Source of the DNA: DATLFA01 sp039934635
GTDB lineage: Bacteria; Actinomycetota; Acidimicrobiia; Acidimicrobiales; WLNW01
Reading direction: 5' to 3'
DNA: 31,619 nucleotides
NCBI GenBank assembly: GCA_039934635.1
Contig: JBDTLT010000041.1
Location: 1-31,619, forward strand
A program made the translations under genes and the position numbers. Under the pieces are notes generated by a model. That model was not told where the DNA came from. It was given only the letters and a program-made list of their open reading frames with translations, and did no database searches. This document shows positions 31,288 to 31,619 of the stretch, piece after piece; the stretch's first letter is position 1; the number at the start of each line of letters is the position of its first letter.

Positions 31288-31617
31288 ATGCTCCAACGAG
31301 GTTCGCTCGCCACGTCGGGTTCACCGTTGGTGGGCGAAGAGTTCCGCGAGCTCGTTCGCTTACAGAACGTGGTCATCGAAGAGATCATCAGCTCCGCTTT
31401 GCCGGATTCGTTCGAATACCGGCAGCCGCACGACGAGTGGGTGGTCGTGCTCGATGGCGCGGCGCGGCTCGAGGTCGACGGAACGGAAGTAACCCTCGCG
31501 GCGGGCGAATGGGTCCTCATCCGAGCGCTCACTCCGCACCATGTGCTCGAGACGCGAGCCGGCACGCGCTGGCTTGCAGTGCACGTGCATCCGGCCGGCG
31601 CAGTTGCCGGCGAGTGA
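31288..31617 (+). CDS. Cupin-domain protein
   Basis: A 109-residue single-domain cupin, ATG 31288, complete to its TGA at 31615-31617. It opens LQRGSLATSGSPLVGEEFRELVRLQNVVIEEIIS; the cupin strands are YRQPHDEWVVVLDGAARLEVDGTEVTLAAGEWVLIRALTPHHVLETRAGTRWLAVHVHP. H in PHDEW and H in TPHHVLET are candidate metal ligands, and Glu in DEW another. Single-cupin proteins of this length are often small isomerases or regulators. It starts 12 bp after the epimerase stop, so the two are likely co-transcribed. Its distance from other cupins suggests no close relation to the one at 23241. Confidence 0.85.
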   Translation: MLQRGSLATSGSPLVGEEFRELVRLQNVVIEEIISSALPDSFEYRQPHDEWVVVLDGAARLEVDGTEVTLAAGEWVLIRALTPHHVLETRAGTRWLAVHVHPAGAVAGE

Positions 31618-31619
31618 CG

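Overview
The window is GC-rich DNA with strongly GC-biased third codon positions and frequent GTG starts. Its gene content (luciferase-like, probably F420-dependent oxidoreductases, an HsaA/HsaD pair, DUF35-thiolase pair, NarL-type two-component system, Thr-rich cell-envelope proteins) fits a chromosome of a high-GC actinobacterium, possibly of the Acidimicrobiia type. That placement is inference from gene content. No rRNA, tRNA, CRISPR array, insertion sequence or phage gene was seen, and no stretch longer than about 200 bases lacks a gene or gene-like feature.

Layout. 1-6501: the 3' end of a possible oxygenase; a coupled DUF35/thiolase-like pair on the minus strand, divergent from a metallo-beta-lactamase-fold hydrolase; a flavodoxin-like protein plus alpha/beta hydrolase operon, divergent from an MFS exporter; and a small VOC protein. 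6540-9675: a steroid-ring-degradation-like pair (HsaA-type monooxygenase, HsaD-type C-C hydrolase) separated by three tandem 31-bp units, followed by a coupled lipoprotein beta-propeller. 9688-13025: a recognisable promoter, a luciferase-like monooxygenase, a TetR regulator and an atypical aminoglycoside-phosphotransferase-fold protein. 13102-16190: a DUF456 membrane protein, a small membrane protein and two divergent paralogous quinone-oxidoreductase-like MDR enzymes. 16201-20446: an exported sulfatase and a large exported protein with three N-terminal LLDTR-type repeats fused to an arylsulfotransferase-like propeller. 20435-26327: an AlkZ-like winged-helix protein, a crotonase/dienelactone hydrolase/cupin operon, a second luciferase-like enzyme, and a coupled amidohydrolase/SnoaL pair. 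26443-31617: a membrane-anchored Thr-rich protein, a histidine kinase/response regulator/DUF4097 operon with an inverted repeat in its promoter region, an NAD-dependent epimerase and a cupin.

Taken together, most genes look catabolic: CoA-ester chemistry (thiolase-like, crotonase), flavin monooxygenation, C-C bond hydrolysis, quinone reduction and efflux. HsaA and HsaD suggest use of steroid or similar polycyclic/aromatic compounds, but HsaB, HsaC and the Ksh/KstD enzymes are not here, so any pathway is completed elsewhere or the substrate differs. The most unusual observations are a dispersed 31-bp palindromic repeat (three tandem copies plus a fourth inverted copy about 13.8 kb away), the sulfatase next to a repeat-arylsulfotransferase fusion, and several enzymes whose canonical catalytic residues are replaced.
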